Shown here: one piece after another, positions 23,276-34,799 of the stretch
Numbering within the stretch: the stretch's first letter is position 1
Layout: the number at the start of each line of letters is the position of its first letter
Origin: Gnetum montanum
Lineage: Eukaryota; Streptophyta; Gnetopsida; Gnetales; Gnetaceae
Direction: 5' to 3'
Assembly: GCA_015680685.1 (NCBI GenBank)
Contig: MNCI01022125.1
Location: 992,956 to 1,056,955 of the forward strand
Length of the DNA: 64,000 nt
Made by a program: the position numbers and the translations under genes
Notes under the pieces: generated by a model
What the model was told of the DNA's origin: nothing
What the model saw: the letters and a program-made list of their open reading frames with translations, nothing else
The model's database searches: none

Positions 23276-25128
23276 TGCATGTTCTTTTTCCAGACTTCTC
23301 CAGAGACAAAATTCATGGGATTTGAACTACAAAAAGACATCCACCGGCACCAATAGGCCTGACGGACACAACACTAGCGTAAATTCTTTACGTAAAGAAC
23401 TCCAATTCTTAAGATGGGGGATTCTTGGGAAAGTTATCTTGGGCGAAAGACTCAAAAGCGTTCATAACATAGAAAGTATACCAAATGGAATCAAAATATG
23501 TATGTCCAACTTTAGTTGGCTAGCATGAGGACTCAAAAGACGGCTTGGCAACTTTGGGATCATTTTTGAAACCCCATACATCTCCCAAGACATCTTGATA
23601 ACTTAAGATGTTTCTAGAGATATCTCACTTGTAAGTAATCAACATTCTTGGCAAGACATCTTGGAAGTGAACATAGTGATTTCAATGGTGAATTCTAACA
23701 AACACAAATTTGAAATTGAAACGTCCTAGCAAATGAAAGGCCAACAAAAAGAGGAATAAATTAGCGTCAAGGACCTAAGTTTATGTATGAATTATAGAGG
23801 AACTCCATGTCTCATTTGAGAGGAGAGTTGATTACCATGAGCATTCTTGTTGTAAGCTATCTTGACCATTGTATGAGGGAGTGTAAGGAAGTTATTTTTT
23901 TATGACTTTAAGCCTTATGTGAGAAGGAGTGGTGTGAAGATCTTGAGTACTTGCTTACACTTGGGACATTGCTTCCATTTTCTTTTGTATTCCATTTCAT
24001 TTCTACAAGTAAGAATAAAGATGTAATTCTTTTTCTTGTTCATTATAAGTTTTTGATTAAGAATTTGAACATCAATTAGAGGTTGATGAAGCTACCTTTG
24101 TACTAGATTGATACTAGAGCATTGAATTGAAGACAATTCACTCAAATGAAAGAATTCTTTAAATCATAACACAAGGATTTGGTTTGCAATTTTTATTGAT
24201 GTTATTTTTCATACTTAATAAGGGTTTGATTAAAATTATTTTGGTCCTTTTGGGTGATCAATTGTATTGGGTATTGGAAATTCTTGTTATTTGAGATGCC
24301 CATTTGCTTTGATTAGCTAGTACTTGTAAGAATTGTGCAAATCTTTATTTGGATATCATTGATTCTTTGTTGGAGGTTATTAGGTACTTCAAATCTAGTT
24401 GTAGTTACTCATAATTCTTTGAGTTCTCTTTGTGAATTTTGTTAAATTATATGAATTTAATTTTGGGTTTACATATTTTTCTTAAATTTGATTGGGTACC
24501 CCAAAATTGTTTGTGGGTACTATTGATCTCTTTGATTTTTCTTATGTATATTTGTGTATTTTGTCTTTTAGGTCCATTTAATCATGATACCCAAGAAGAA
24601 TTAGTCCAAGCTTTAGTCAAAAACATGGAGGACATGAGAGAAGCTTTCAAATACATTGTTGATGAACTAGAAAAGCTTGAAGAGAAGAAATATTAGCTTC
24701 CATCACCATGGGCATCTAGACAAGATGTCAATTCAAGGTTTCTTTAGTAAGGTAACCATCTATGCCATATCTTGAAAATGACATTTATTTTGGAGATGAA
24801 CACTTTGGAGAAGATGAGGAACATGAGGAGATCTATCATTCTCCAATTGTTTGAGCTAAGACTTCACGAATCCAAAATTCCAAGAGGAAGAAACAATGGA
24901 TTTACTTGAAGAGCTCAAATGAACCCAAGTAAGAAAATGGAGATTACTCCTATAAAGGCTTTCAAGCATGCCTCTAGAATACCTCATGTGAAAGTAAAGA
25001 CCTTCAATAAAATGGAAGAAACAAAATCTTTTTTTCTCTTAGCTAACAATCTTAAACAAATACTTTGAAGTTTAAGATATTAAAGACCACTAAAAGGTAT
25101 CATATGCTAAAATCAAACTTGAGGATAT
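23276..25128 (+). other. Probable old LTR and leader with a short gag-like start
   Basis: AT-rich sequence with long stop-filled stretches leads into an open segment at 24560-24696 whose C-terminal half (EELVQALVKNMEDMREAF) is strongly helical. Broken frames continue to about 25060. This fits the LTR-leader-gag start of an old retroelement truncated by element F at 25129. No LTR edges, primer site or conserved gag motif could be found. Confidence 0.3.
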
Positions 25129-25199
25129 TGATGAGTGGTGGGTAGTCACTACATCCAACTATACGAATCACGAGTATTCACACATGATCTGATCAAACT
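25129..25199 (-). mobile_element. Element F 3' LTR, outer piece
   Basis: It starts TGATGAGTGG at 25129, the reverse of the LTR family end. It continues after the insertion of element A at 33652. The last five bases, AAACT (25195-25199), are the target duplication of A. Confidence 0.75.
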
Positions 25200-25989
25200 T
25201 GATGAGTCGCCATTTAGTTAACCACGATATCGCATACGCGGTATCGCAGCCTATCTCCTCATCTATAAATAAGAGGTAGACAGATTCGATAGGCAGTTTT
25301 TAGTTCTTAGATTTTATTGTAAGTTTTAAGTTTAGATTTCTCTCAACTCTTTCCTCCTAGTGCATGCCCGCAGTGTGGTGATTGTAATTGTACGGCATCC
25401 TTATTCGAGTGTGACATACTTGGACACGCACATGAACGGAAATAAAGATCGAAATCACTTCATCATTGCAGCATTCACTTAGCTTAACTATTTATTTAAT
25501 TGTTAATTACTGCTTTCTTAGTTAATCTCTTCTTACCCTAAACTCTTGTTAAACGTGGAATGAGTACGACTTAATCATGAGCATTTAAGTGTGACTACTT
25601 GGTAACCCAGTAGCATACCTAGGATCTGCGCTTGGTAATCCCAATGGTAGTCGTGCACGAAGTCCAAGATGTGTACGGATGATTAAGGAGCGGATGCTCA
25701 TCGCACTTAGGCTAGCTTAGATCCTCTCACCCTCTCTCTCCTAGCCTAGTTAATATTATTTTCCATTATCCTCAGGAGTAGCATTAGCATAGGAACACAT
25801 CATACACCTCACTCTGGACTAAACCATATGTGACAAAGTTAACACTAGTCCAGGTGAGAAGATAGCGAACTACGACCTAAGGATAACTGTCTAGATACCA
25901 CAACTAGCCTGTCTGCGGAGTTTGACCGGATTGTGCATGAAACGCTCGTATTCGTATGGTTGAGTGTAGGGGTACCTCGCCACTCATCA
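25200..25989 (+). mobile_element. 5' LTR of A
   Basis: It begins TGATGAGTCGCC and ends CCACTCATCA. An AATAAA lies in the R region within GAAATAAAGATCG near 25440. U3 holds the palindrome and TATA box. Confidence 0.92.
25225..25271 (+). promoter_or_regulatory. A 5' LTR promoter: 22-bp palindromic unit plus TATA
   Basis: A 22-bp near-palindrome at 25225-25246 (halves CGATATCGCAT and ACGCGGTATCG) lies 17 bp before CTATAAATA at 25263-25271. The 3' LTR has the same layout at 32882-32903 and 32920-32928, with sequence changes in the halves. Confidence 0.7.
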
Positions 25990-25990
25990 T

Positions 25991-26008
25991 TGGCGCCATT
26001 GTCGGGGA
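25991..26008 (+). other. Primer binding site, tRNA-Asp type
   Basis: TGGCGCCATTGTCGGGGA starts two bases after the LTR ends. It matches the complement of the plant tRNA-Asp 3' end (TGGCGCCGTTGCCGGGGA) with two transitions. B (53007) and C (57930) have more decayed versions. Confidence 0.85.
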
Positions 26009-26130
26009 CGGTGCTAGTTATCTAGGCTAGTTATATCATACAAGGTCGCTATATAGGAATTAACGATATATCTTTTAGGAAGAAATAATTATAAAAAGTC
26101 ACATATAAGTTCACACACAATTGCACAACC

Positions 26131-28112
26131 ATGCCTCTCCTACAAGATTACGATAATGCCACACCTAGTGAGGAAGTTCATTGGAGAACCAACGAACTAT
26201 ATGAAAATGAAGATTGGAGTACACAACCTGAGGTGGGGGTTTCTTATAAACGTAAACGAAGGCAACATCGTCCCAACGTAAGAAAGCATAACTTACTGGA
26301 TGACGATGAACCCCTACTGGCCACTACAAGCCTAACGCAAATACAAGAGGCTGTTCGAATCTCACGTAGGCATCGTAAAGAGAGCCTTCTACCAGGCTTG
26401 ATTTAAACAACTTCCCTAATTTCTCAGGAGGCTATGACTTAGATTTGCATCAACATTTACAAGCCTTCTACGATGCCTGTACATGGAACAACATTGATAA
26501 TGGTTGGCAAAAACTCAAGCTCTTCCCTACGACACTCATTGGCCAAGCAAAAGTATGGTATAGATCGTTAAAACCAAATTTAATATGACGTTGGCCAACA
26601 ATGTTAGAACTCTTTAACGAAAGATATCAAACCTACGCAAGAGTGTGGGCCTTGAGGAAACATATCCGAGAGTGGAAACAAGAACAACATGAACCCTTGG
26701 ACATGGCCTTAGAAAGATATTATGCACTGTTAAACAACTGTCCAGGCCATGAGTTCTCCGAAGAAAGGCTAATGTACCATATCATTGATGGGCTTCGTGA
26801 TGAAACAAGAAAGACCCTAGGGATGTATGCCCAAGGACAACTATACAAACTACAAACTCATCAATTACAAGAGCTTATTAAGTGGGTAGCAAAAGAAGAA
26901 GGAGAAATGGCTCGATGGTAGAGTGTTGAAAAACATCAACAGGACCAAAATCTCAACTTAACAAAAGTCCATAATCACAAAAAGGAGAAACCAACATATC
27001 ACAAGGAGAAAGAACCATATTTGCCAGTACAATAATCATTCGAGGAAGTCAAAGCAAAGATCAATAAGATGTTGGAATGGACGTATAAAAAGTGTGGAGA
27101 ATATATCGATATCATTGGAGATAGAGTTTTGACAACCCGAGAAGCAGAAAAAAGTATCATTAGATAATCAGAAAGAAGGGATAAGGAAAATAAGAGCTCA
27201 ACTGCCAATCACATGTATGAATGCAACATTTGCTTGTACGATCACCCCAAGGGCCAATGCCCAATCTTGTTACATTTATATGAGCATTGGGGAAACATGT
27301 TGCACCTAGAGTTCGTACAGAGACACTGTGTTCGATCACAGTGGAAACAATCCCAGTCATGGGGGAAGCCACCCCTAAACTGGAGACACCCTTTGTATCA
27401 TTCGAATCTAAATGCTTATCTGGTCCAATACCCTGTTTCTCCAACTGGACCAACATACTCTATCTCACCGCATTATCATTCTCCTCAATACTATTAGCCC
27501 ATGTCCTCAACACAACCACCACCTTGTGCACCTTACACCTCCTAATTTTCAACATTCTCATCCTTTCCCTCCTTCTACATCACCACCAACTATTCCTAAG
27601 GCATTTGCACGATAGCAACAACCCCCAAATGTTACTTGTGCTACAATTGCCAATGGCAGTGAGAGACCTCAACAACATTGAAGGCATCCCTTCTTTAGAA
27701 ATGCTCATGGGAAGGGACAACACAATTCCAAGGCCACTACATCCTCCAACTCAGCACAAGTCCAACATTGTGGCGCACCCCTCTTTTTGAACCCAGCGCC
27801 TCATGTTACTTCATCAGGGCCACCAATTAACACTCCAACAATCATATGGCCCAATGAACATAGGCATGGAAGGCAACATCCCAATCCTTGCATACCATCT
27901 TACGATCACAAACATCATAGTGGGTCAACTCTTTACCCAAGAACCACACCTTACGAATTTCCCCACTATGCTTACTATAATCAAGTGTGTGAACCGAAAT
28001 GGGGTAAGTATGACCAAGTTCCAATATTTCCAACATGCAAGGATCCTCATCTTTCAACTATTAATCCTTGCCATGCTCAAATGTTTAGTTATGGAGGATA
28101 TCCCCCATTCTA
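26131..28112 (+). pseudogene. A gag, degraded
   Basis: The ATG at 26131 opens 91 codons, then the frame shifts near 26400 and continues through the capsid-like core (26405-26920, with MLELFNERYQTY and PLDMALERYYALL) that matches E1, B and C. Stops occur near 26586 and 26919 and later. A zinc-knuckle-like CNICLYDHPKGQC sits at about 27221-27259, followed by a proline-rich tail in shifting frames to about 28112. No protease follows. Confidence 0.75.
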
Positions 28113-29330
28113 ATAACAAGCAGGATTAATATTTATTTTTCATTTTCTTTAATTTTACAATTTTTTGTTTTCTAGTTTTTCATTTTTCAACTTCTTATTT
28201 TATCTTTTTGTATTTTTATTTCTTTATAGGTAATCTCATCTACGAATAAAACACTCATGTGGCTTGTTGGTTGAGGTGTGTTCTATGTTACCAAGTCTTG
28301 AGTGATCAACTATTTGGATAGTGAGCCCATTACACCCACTCATCCATTCTACAAATAAGAGGTTCTGATCGAGGGTACAATGATATTCTTAACATTTTTA
28401 AAAAACTTAAAATTAATTTTGTGTTCATTGTACCCAGAATGAAGAAGGATGGACCAAGAGGGANTAGGGGCTTCCACTAGAAAGACATGCACCCATGCCT
28501 GAAGGTTGGTGGCTTCTTTGGATTANGAGAAAAACGAAAAAAACGAAGTGCCACAAAACAAAAAAAAATCACTCCTCCCTTGAACAAAATGCTAAGTGAT
28601 CGTACGCCTAGTTTTTCTGGTACTCTTATAGTTGCTCATCATGGGATGAAATAATGCAGTGTCACTGGTCAGAGGAATGGACTTGGTCCTGATCTTGGAA
28701 CGACGGGTTAATGACACGTTAATCATGCTTTACACCCAAGATTCATTATGCCCTGGGTCAGTTATCTCATGTCCTGATCTCTACAATCCCTTCTATAGTT
28801 TGTCTCATCTCACTGTTCATGTAATTGTAGCTCGTGTTGTGTGTAACATAGAATTCTTACCTCATTTCGGTGATATTTACATGCATGTGTTTTGTGGAAT
28901 CAGTGCAGATTACATTTAACCCTTCTAATGTCCACAGACACTTTTAAGTGTGGTTACACAAGGGCGTTATAGGTTGGAACCTGCTTTGGGGAGGACCCAC
29001 TTGTGTAATCTTTTGTAATTTTCACTTATAACATAGCTCACACACACCATTTCTTACTCTTAGCCTATTTTTCATGACATTCTTTCCCTACTACTATCCC
29101 TCTGAACTCCGACGTTCCTATGCACCATTACATGGCCTTTTTCTCTCACTTACCACATGAGGCCTTATCGCTCAATTCCACTTGCATATCATTATTTGTT
29201 CCTTCAAAACTACCTAAATTACCATTGACCCTTTAACACATGCCCACATGTTCTTAATTTCCATTTTTGATTCTAGAAAAACCTTCAAAATTCAGTATTT
29301 TTCCCCTCGGCGTAAACATCACTAGAGTCG
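28113..29330 (+). other. Non-coding module between gag and the internal promoter of A
   Basis: It contains a T-rich run (28130-28230), single Ns at 28464 and 28526, and CTTTGGGGAGGACCCAC at 28984-29000, which is shared exactly with E1. The open frame at 28659-28919 has no recognisable protein. Confidence 0.55.
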
Positions 29331-29418
29331 CGATATCGCGTACGCGATATCGTGGCCGACGCGATATTGCATACGCGATGTATCGTACGTGATACCGTGT
29401 TCCGTCCAACTATAAATA
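29331..29418 (+). promoter_or_regulatory. Internal LTR-like promoter in front of ORF2
   Basis: 29331-29352 is a perfect 22-bp palindrome with half CGATATCGCGT, the same unit as in the LTR promoter. It is followed by a second degenerate unit (GCGATATTGCATACGCGATG) and a TATA box CTATAAATA at 29410-29418. The sequence after the TATA box is unlike R-U5 of the LTR, so this is not simply a nested LTR. Promoter activity is inferred. Confidence 0.6.
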
Positions 29419-29893
29419 GGTGACCCCCCGCAACACTTAACATCATTTTCCACAATTCACACAGGGGAGTTTTTCAAATTTTTCTCTACGACTTGCGATT
29501 GTGAGACCCTTGTTTTTGTACCTATATCTCTCTTGCTGGTTCTCCGATTTTAATTTCGTCTAAACCTACTGGAACCCAAAGTGTTTAGCTTAGTCGTAGG
29601 GGAGGGACACATGCCGAATAGCACATAATTGGTTTGGAATTTATCATCACCTGAAGGACATTATCAAGGGGTAATTAGCTATAACATTTAGAATAATTGT
29701 GCCGAAAATAATTTCATCCCTTTAGGTACAATGGGAAATTAAAATTGGAAACCACCTAAGTAAAACAAACTCACTATTATAATCTTTCAGGCAACATCAC
29801 ATGGAGATAAAATAAATTAATTAAGGCAAGCAGTAAAGGTATAACTTAACTTCGGAAATAACCTTACTAACGCTTGACCTCGTGTGATTGCAG
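29419..29893 (+). other. Leader of ORF2, probably spliced
   Basis: About 475 bases separate the TATA box from the ORF2 ATG at 29894. The ATG is immediately preceded by a good acceptor, GTGTGATTGCAG, in a T/A-rich context. This suggests an intron in the leader. Several donor-like GTAAT and GTAGG sites exist and I cannot choose between them. Confidence 0.4.
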
Positions 29894-32693
29894 ATGGCCC
29901 CGAAACATGGACAACAAGAAGGTCCTACTCAAGGTGGAAGCAAACGACCCAGGAGAGGTGAAGAGAAAGTCCCTGTTGAACAACATGTAGAGTAGGAGGA
30001 ACAATCATTTAGGATTCATCAAGAGGACCATCCTACTGTACAGTCTGGGTAGGCTAAAGGAGGAGCTGCTGCAACGCCTGAACAGGGACAACATCTCACG
30101 TTGCCCTAGGATTATGTTCAGGCTATCCACAAAAGGTCCATATTTACTACAGTGATTGTGGAATTAAAATTTTAATCTTTTGCAGAATTTGCTCCTGAGG
30201 CTGTTAGGGACCACCTTAAAGGGTCTCCCTTATGGCCTATCCTCTCTGCAAGTGGTACCTGGTACCTAGGGAAAACGTACCAATTCTGGCACAATAGGGA
30301 ACAAGGCACAACCATTGACATCTGTGGTGTGACAGTTGATTTCTCTATGTAGGCCATTTTGAAAGTATTAAACCTTTTGAATACAGGGCCAAAAGTTGCT
30401 CAGTTATCCACTTGTTCAGATCCCGATGCACGACGAGTTTGGTTGGAGAGGGCATATGGCAAAGATAAGACATTTGGAGAGTTGACGACGGAAGAGAGGA
30501 TCTATTTCAAAATTGGAACATATCACCTCTTCCCCATGAAGGGCCTAAAAAGGATTTCAACATATGCAACAAGGGGATGTGTAGTGTTGATGGGTAAGGT
30601 TAATGCTATCTTGCCTCATCTATATTTCACGGAGATCCTAAGGCAGTTTGAGGAACGGAAGACAGGGAAGTTTGCCTTGGCCTTCCCTTGTCTTATCAGG
30701 AAGTTGTGCCAATCTGCTAGTATTAGAGGATACACTAATGATGTCCTATGAAAAGCCTAGAATGCTTCATATGCTGAATTGTTAAAGCCACTAGCTGTAA
30801 GGAAAATCACTGGTGAGACGCTGGGACTAGAATAAGAAAAAGAATAGATGGCTGGAGCAACTGCAACTCAACTTGCAGGGCCTAGCCAGTATAAGATCCA
30901 ATTAACAATAGGAAGCAGGGCCTAGCATGGGCTAGGACCAACCACTACCACCGCAAGATTACAGACCATCGATGAGCCATCTCAGGGCCATCGCCAAGAT
31001 GGTCAGTTGGGGAAGTTGTCATGACGCAAATCTCTTCTGCGTCATTGATGATGCCATATAGTCCATAGTTTCTTTGGATCATGCAAGGGATGAGGTGTCC
31101 ATCCATACAGGAGGAGGGAACAGTATTTGGTCACAACAGATTTCGGGAAATACTACATCTTTCCAAGTGCAATTAGAAATTGGTGAATGGGCCATAGTGG
31201 TGGTCATGCAACACCAGGCTGCAGCGGGAGCTGCAAAAGTGGTCGCAGATCACATCAAAGAATCGTTCAATGTACCTGTTGTGCCATCGGTAGATCTCAT
31301 AGAATCAAGGAATGCTCAAACTTTGGTCGGAACCTCAATGACTCCTGCGGAACATGAGGATGCGCTTAATCGATTACTACAAATAGGACAAGTAATGACA
31401 TCCCTGTTTGACATCCCTCAAGATGTCACAGAAATTCAGTCAGACCTCATTTTCACTATGGGAAAGTTGGTCTTAATAGAGGTGAGGGCTGAGCATGCTA
31501 AAGCAGAGGTGCATAAATTGCAAGAAAAGCTCATGGCCCTACAAGCAGCACAACGGGACCCTTTGTAATTTGTTCTCATAGACTAGTTGGACAGTTTCAA
31601 AACTGAGTAACTAACCAAACTACTAACGAAGAATAAGAAGGTGGTAGAAGAAAAAGAGAAGGCTATTTGGGATGCCTCTGTAGCACAGGCGCAGGCTCAT
31701 GCATATATCAAGGCACTCAAGGCCTTACAGGAGGAAAACAAGTAGCTTGTTGCTGACAACCTTCAGTTGATCTCTGTGGAGAAGCAAAAGAATGTTCTCG
31801 AAGAACATTTCCATCAGTTGCAAGAACAGTTCATCTAGGTCAACCAAGACATGAGCCATTTAGCCACGGAGAATCGAACCCTCTCAATGGAGGAGGTACA
31901 TGCAATCCATCAAAAGACAACTATCGAAATAAGCGCGTGGGAAAATGAGGCTAAATGACATGAAAAGCTAAAGGAGCACTTCTGGGACCAGGTGGGGGTG
32001 TACAAACAGATCCTTGAGAAGGAGATCCATATGGCCAAGGCCCACATCAACGCTATCAGTGCTCAACACACTGACTGGCGGGCCATATTGGACACATATG
32101 CCTTAGCCCACCAGGCGGAAGTTAAGAACCGGGACTTGCAGATTCAGGATTTGACAGAATACATGGAATTGGCAAACCTGCGGTATGCCAACCTTGCCAT
32201 GTTAATAGCAGGGTGCCCGAGGACAGAGCTCGAACAACAGGTAGCTACCACCTATATCAAATATGAAATAGAATTTGTAGAACGCAAGAAGTTATTACAA
32301 AAACTGGAGATTGCAAATTCTGAACTTGAGGTGGTGAAGGCAAGCTATCGAGGACAAAAAGGTGTTACAATAGATTTGGCTCGACGACTCACAGATTTTC
32401 AAGAGTATACAGACAAAGATAGAGCCTACAAGAAGGAATGACAAGTATTTGCGGCTTGGTATGTCAAGGCAAATCAAATGTTTCCGCAACTACCCTACCC
32501 ATGGGAAGTGTCGACTCCATCAAACATCAGAACATTAGCATGGACGACACAGGATCCTCGGACTGAAGAGGAGAAACTCCAGGCCATACTTCAACACCAT
32601 TAAGCCCCAAGACCTGGAGCACAAGACAAGGGGAAACCACATATGGAGGAGCCACCGCCACCAAGAACTACATGAGTTCCACCAATTTTGTAG
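29894..32693 (+). pseudogene. ORF2 of A: plant transposon-protein-like domain plus long coiled coil
   Basis: The start is MAPKHGQQEGPTQGG. The first part (29894-30750) resembles the domain catalogued as putative plant transposon protein, including LPHLYFTEILRQFEE and LAFPCLIRKLCQSAS. After a frameshift between about 30760 and 31070 the second part (31070-32600) is largely heptad coiled coil with ELANLRYANLAMLIAG, and it ends in a proline-rich tail. Total length would be about 920 residues. Most breaks are UAG or UGA where CAG, CGA or TGG would be expected. No enzyme motif is visible. The role is unknown; a structural or RNP-scaffold function is a guess. The matching coiled coil in F shows it is a standing part of the family. 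Confidence 0.65.
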
Positions 32694-32856
32694 CTGTAGC
32701 ACATTCTTTGTGTCGTGTCTCTATTTTTTTTTGATTCCACACTATAACATAAACCCATTTTTACCATCTAATAATCTTGTACCTATCCATGGTGTAATCA
32801 ATGGGGCTTGTTCTCACTGTAACTCGAGGACAGGTTTTCACTTAGTCGTGGGGGTA

Positions 32857-33646
32857 TGATGAGTCGTCATTTAGTTAATTGCAATATCGCGTACGCAATA
32901 TCGCAGCCTGTCTCCTCATCTATAAATAAGAGGTAGATAGATATGATAGGAAGTTTTTAGTTCTTAGATTTTATTGTAAGTTTTAAGTTTAGATTTCTCT
33001 CAACTCTTTCCTCCTAGTGCATGCCTGTAGTGTGGTGATTGTAATTGTACAGCATCCTTATTCGAGTGTGACGTACTTGGACACACACATGATCGGAAAT
33101 GAAGATTGAGATTACTTCATCATTGCAGCATTCACTTAGCTTAATTATTTATTTAATTGTTAATTACTGCTTTCTTAGTTAATCTCTTCTTGCCCTAAAC
33201 TCCTGTTAAACGCGGAATGAGTACGACTTGATCACGAGCATTTAAGTGTGACTACTTGGTAACCCAGTAGCGTACCTAGGATCTGCGATTAGTAATCCTA
33301 GTGGTAGTCGTGCACGAAGTTCAAGATGTGTACAGATGATTAAGGAGTGGATGCTCATCGCACTTAGGCTAGCTTAGATTCTCTCACCCTCTCTCTCCTA
33401 GCCTAGTTAATATTATTTTCCATTATCCTTAGGAGTAGCATTAGCATAGGAACATATCATACATCTCACTCTAGACTAAACCATACGTGACAAAGTTAAC
33501 ACTAGTCTAAGTGGGAAGACATCGAACTACAACCTAAGGATAACTATCTAGATACCACAACTAGCCCACTTACGGAGTTCGACTAGATTGTGCATGAAAT
33601 GCTTGTATTCGTATGGTTGAGTGTAGGGGTACCTCACCACTCATCA
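32857..33646 (+). mobile_element. 3' LTR of A
   Basis: 790 bp, preceded by the polypurine tract GTCGTGGGGGTA and followed by AAACT. Its U3 palindrome reads CAATATCGCGT plus ACGCAATATCG at 32882-32903, and its TATA box is at 32920-32928. Confidence 0.92.
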
Positions 33647-33651
33647 AAACT

Positions 33652-34799
33652 CCATAGACTTAGTTACCTAAGTTGCCGATATTTCTAATTAGTGAATTAT
33701 GTAGTTGCAAATCATTGTATTCCTAATCCACACTTGTATTTAACTATGTGTGTGGTTAAGTGTGCTTGAGACATAAGATGTCTATTTTTATAATTATTTT
33801 ATTATATTTTTCTTCTAGGTGCTTGATAATGAAATGGAAATTTAATGATTAAACTAATTAACTAATTTGGTAATTAACTATCCTAACGTAGAGTATCCAT
33901 TTCAGCTTGTCATATACATCTTAAACTTATATTAATGCTAATGGGTTATCAAGTGTATACTACTATGCAGGGCATCCAACAAGCCGCGAACTTCATGGAC
34001 ACCGAGGAGCATCGCGCCACACTGGACCTGCTTCATTAGCTGGAACGGCCTCGGTGTGCCTATCGCCTTCTACCGACTCGCCCATAACGGCCGCCCCCCC
34101 TGCCACTCCCCCCCCTCCCTTGTTTGTTTTGTTTGGTTGTTGGGGGTGCGCCCCCCCCTCTTTGTTGTTAAGGGTGCGCCCCCCTCCTCTTGCTCTCCTC
34201 TTGCTCTCACTGTTCGCCCCCGAGGTTTTTGAGGTTTTGAGGTTCGGTGGCTCGCTCGGAGTCCTCTGAGCTTTGAAATTTGTGATTTTACGGGGTCCCC
34301 CCCCCTCAAAGTGGGCCATCCCTGATGTCCCCCCCATTGTAATTGTTTACTCATGTACCATAACTTTCAGTAATACATACTCGAACATTCTCTCAAAAAA
34401 GTGTATACTACGAGGCATACCAAGTATTTGCTACTAGAATTACTGAGTGTTAATACGTTATGCTCAAAGTGATCATACTCACGTGTTGCAATGAATGTAG
34501 GAAATCTTGATTTTATTACTGTTCATGTCAATAGGCCCAAGTATATGGGCACTTAAATAAAATTTCATACAATATTATAAATCCACACTACGTGTACTTA
34601 GAAGAAAAATATTCTAATTCTTGAAGGAAGAAACTGCAAGAGTTCAGCTAAGACTATGACTAAAAGATCCCATAAATATGAAGGGTGTGTGCATTTATAT
34701 AGGTAATAATTATATCAATATCTACATACTTACATCAACACATCCTAGCATGCATCGACGAGGCTATGTTGAGGTAGCCTATATTATTACTATTCATTA
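33652..34799 (-). mobile_element. Element F 3' LTR, main piece
   Basis: It continues the LTR begun at 25129-25199 and ends near 34799 with CATTA in place of CATCA, next to a TACCCC polypurine-type sequence (minus GGGGTA). Removing A and the retroposon at 33964-34411 leaves about 770 bp, the length expected for this LTR class. The TATA-like ATTTATATA (plus 34693-34701) resembles that of H. Confidence 0.75.
33964..34398 (+). mobile_element. GC-rich retroposed insert with 13-bp target duplication
   Basis: AAGTGTATACTAC occurs at 33951-33963 and again at 34399-34411, exactly bounding the insert. The insert is far more GC- and C-rich than its surroundings and ends in a run of six As at 34395-34400. 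Variable-length target duplication plus a 3' A run is typical of LINE- or SINE-mediated insertion. It is most likely a 5'-truncated LINE 3' end, although no RT or endonuclease sequence is included. The proline/arginine-rich open frames in it are composition artefacts. Confidence 0.6.

Larger units (their letters stand above)
25200..33646 (+). mobile_element. Element A: LTR retrotransposon with gag and a second gene (ORF2)
   Basis: 8447 bp. LTRs are 25200-25989 and 32857-33646, exactly 790 bp each, differing by eye at roughly one base in 15-20, mostly transitions. The 5-bp target duplication AAACT is perfect (25195-25199 and 33647-33651). Order: LTR, tRNA-Asp primer site, gag, non-coding module, an internal LTR-like promoter, ORF2, polypurine tract with GTCGTGGGGGTA (ending 32856), LTR. 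No protease, RT, RNase H or integrase was found, so it must have been mobilised in trans. Single Ns at 28464 and 28526 bracket 61 bases of uncertain placement. It inserted into the LTR of the older element F. Confidence 0.9.

Noticed and set aside
24439-24696. Membrane protein gene of 85 codons
   Set aside because: The hydrophobic N-terminal half is translated AT-rich DNA before a likely gag-like helix; no splice or start evidence supports a gene.
33993-34354. Glycine/proline/arginine-rich open frames of up to 114 codons
   Set aside because: They are by-products of the GC-rich retroposon. No protein family, and they overlap on both strands.
33964-34398. Bacterial contamination or transferred gene, because of high GC
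   Set aside because: A 13-bp target duplication and terminal A run show that it is a retroposed insertion.
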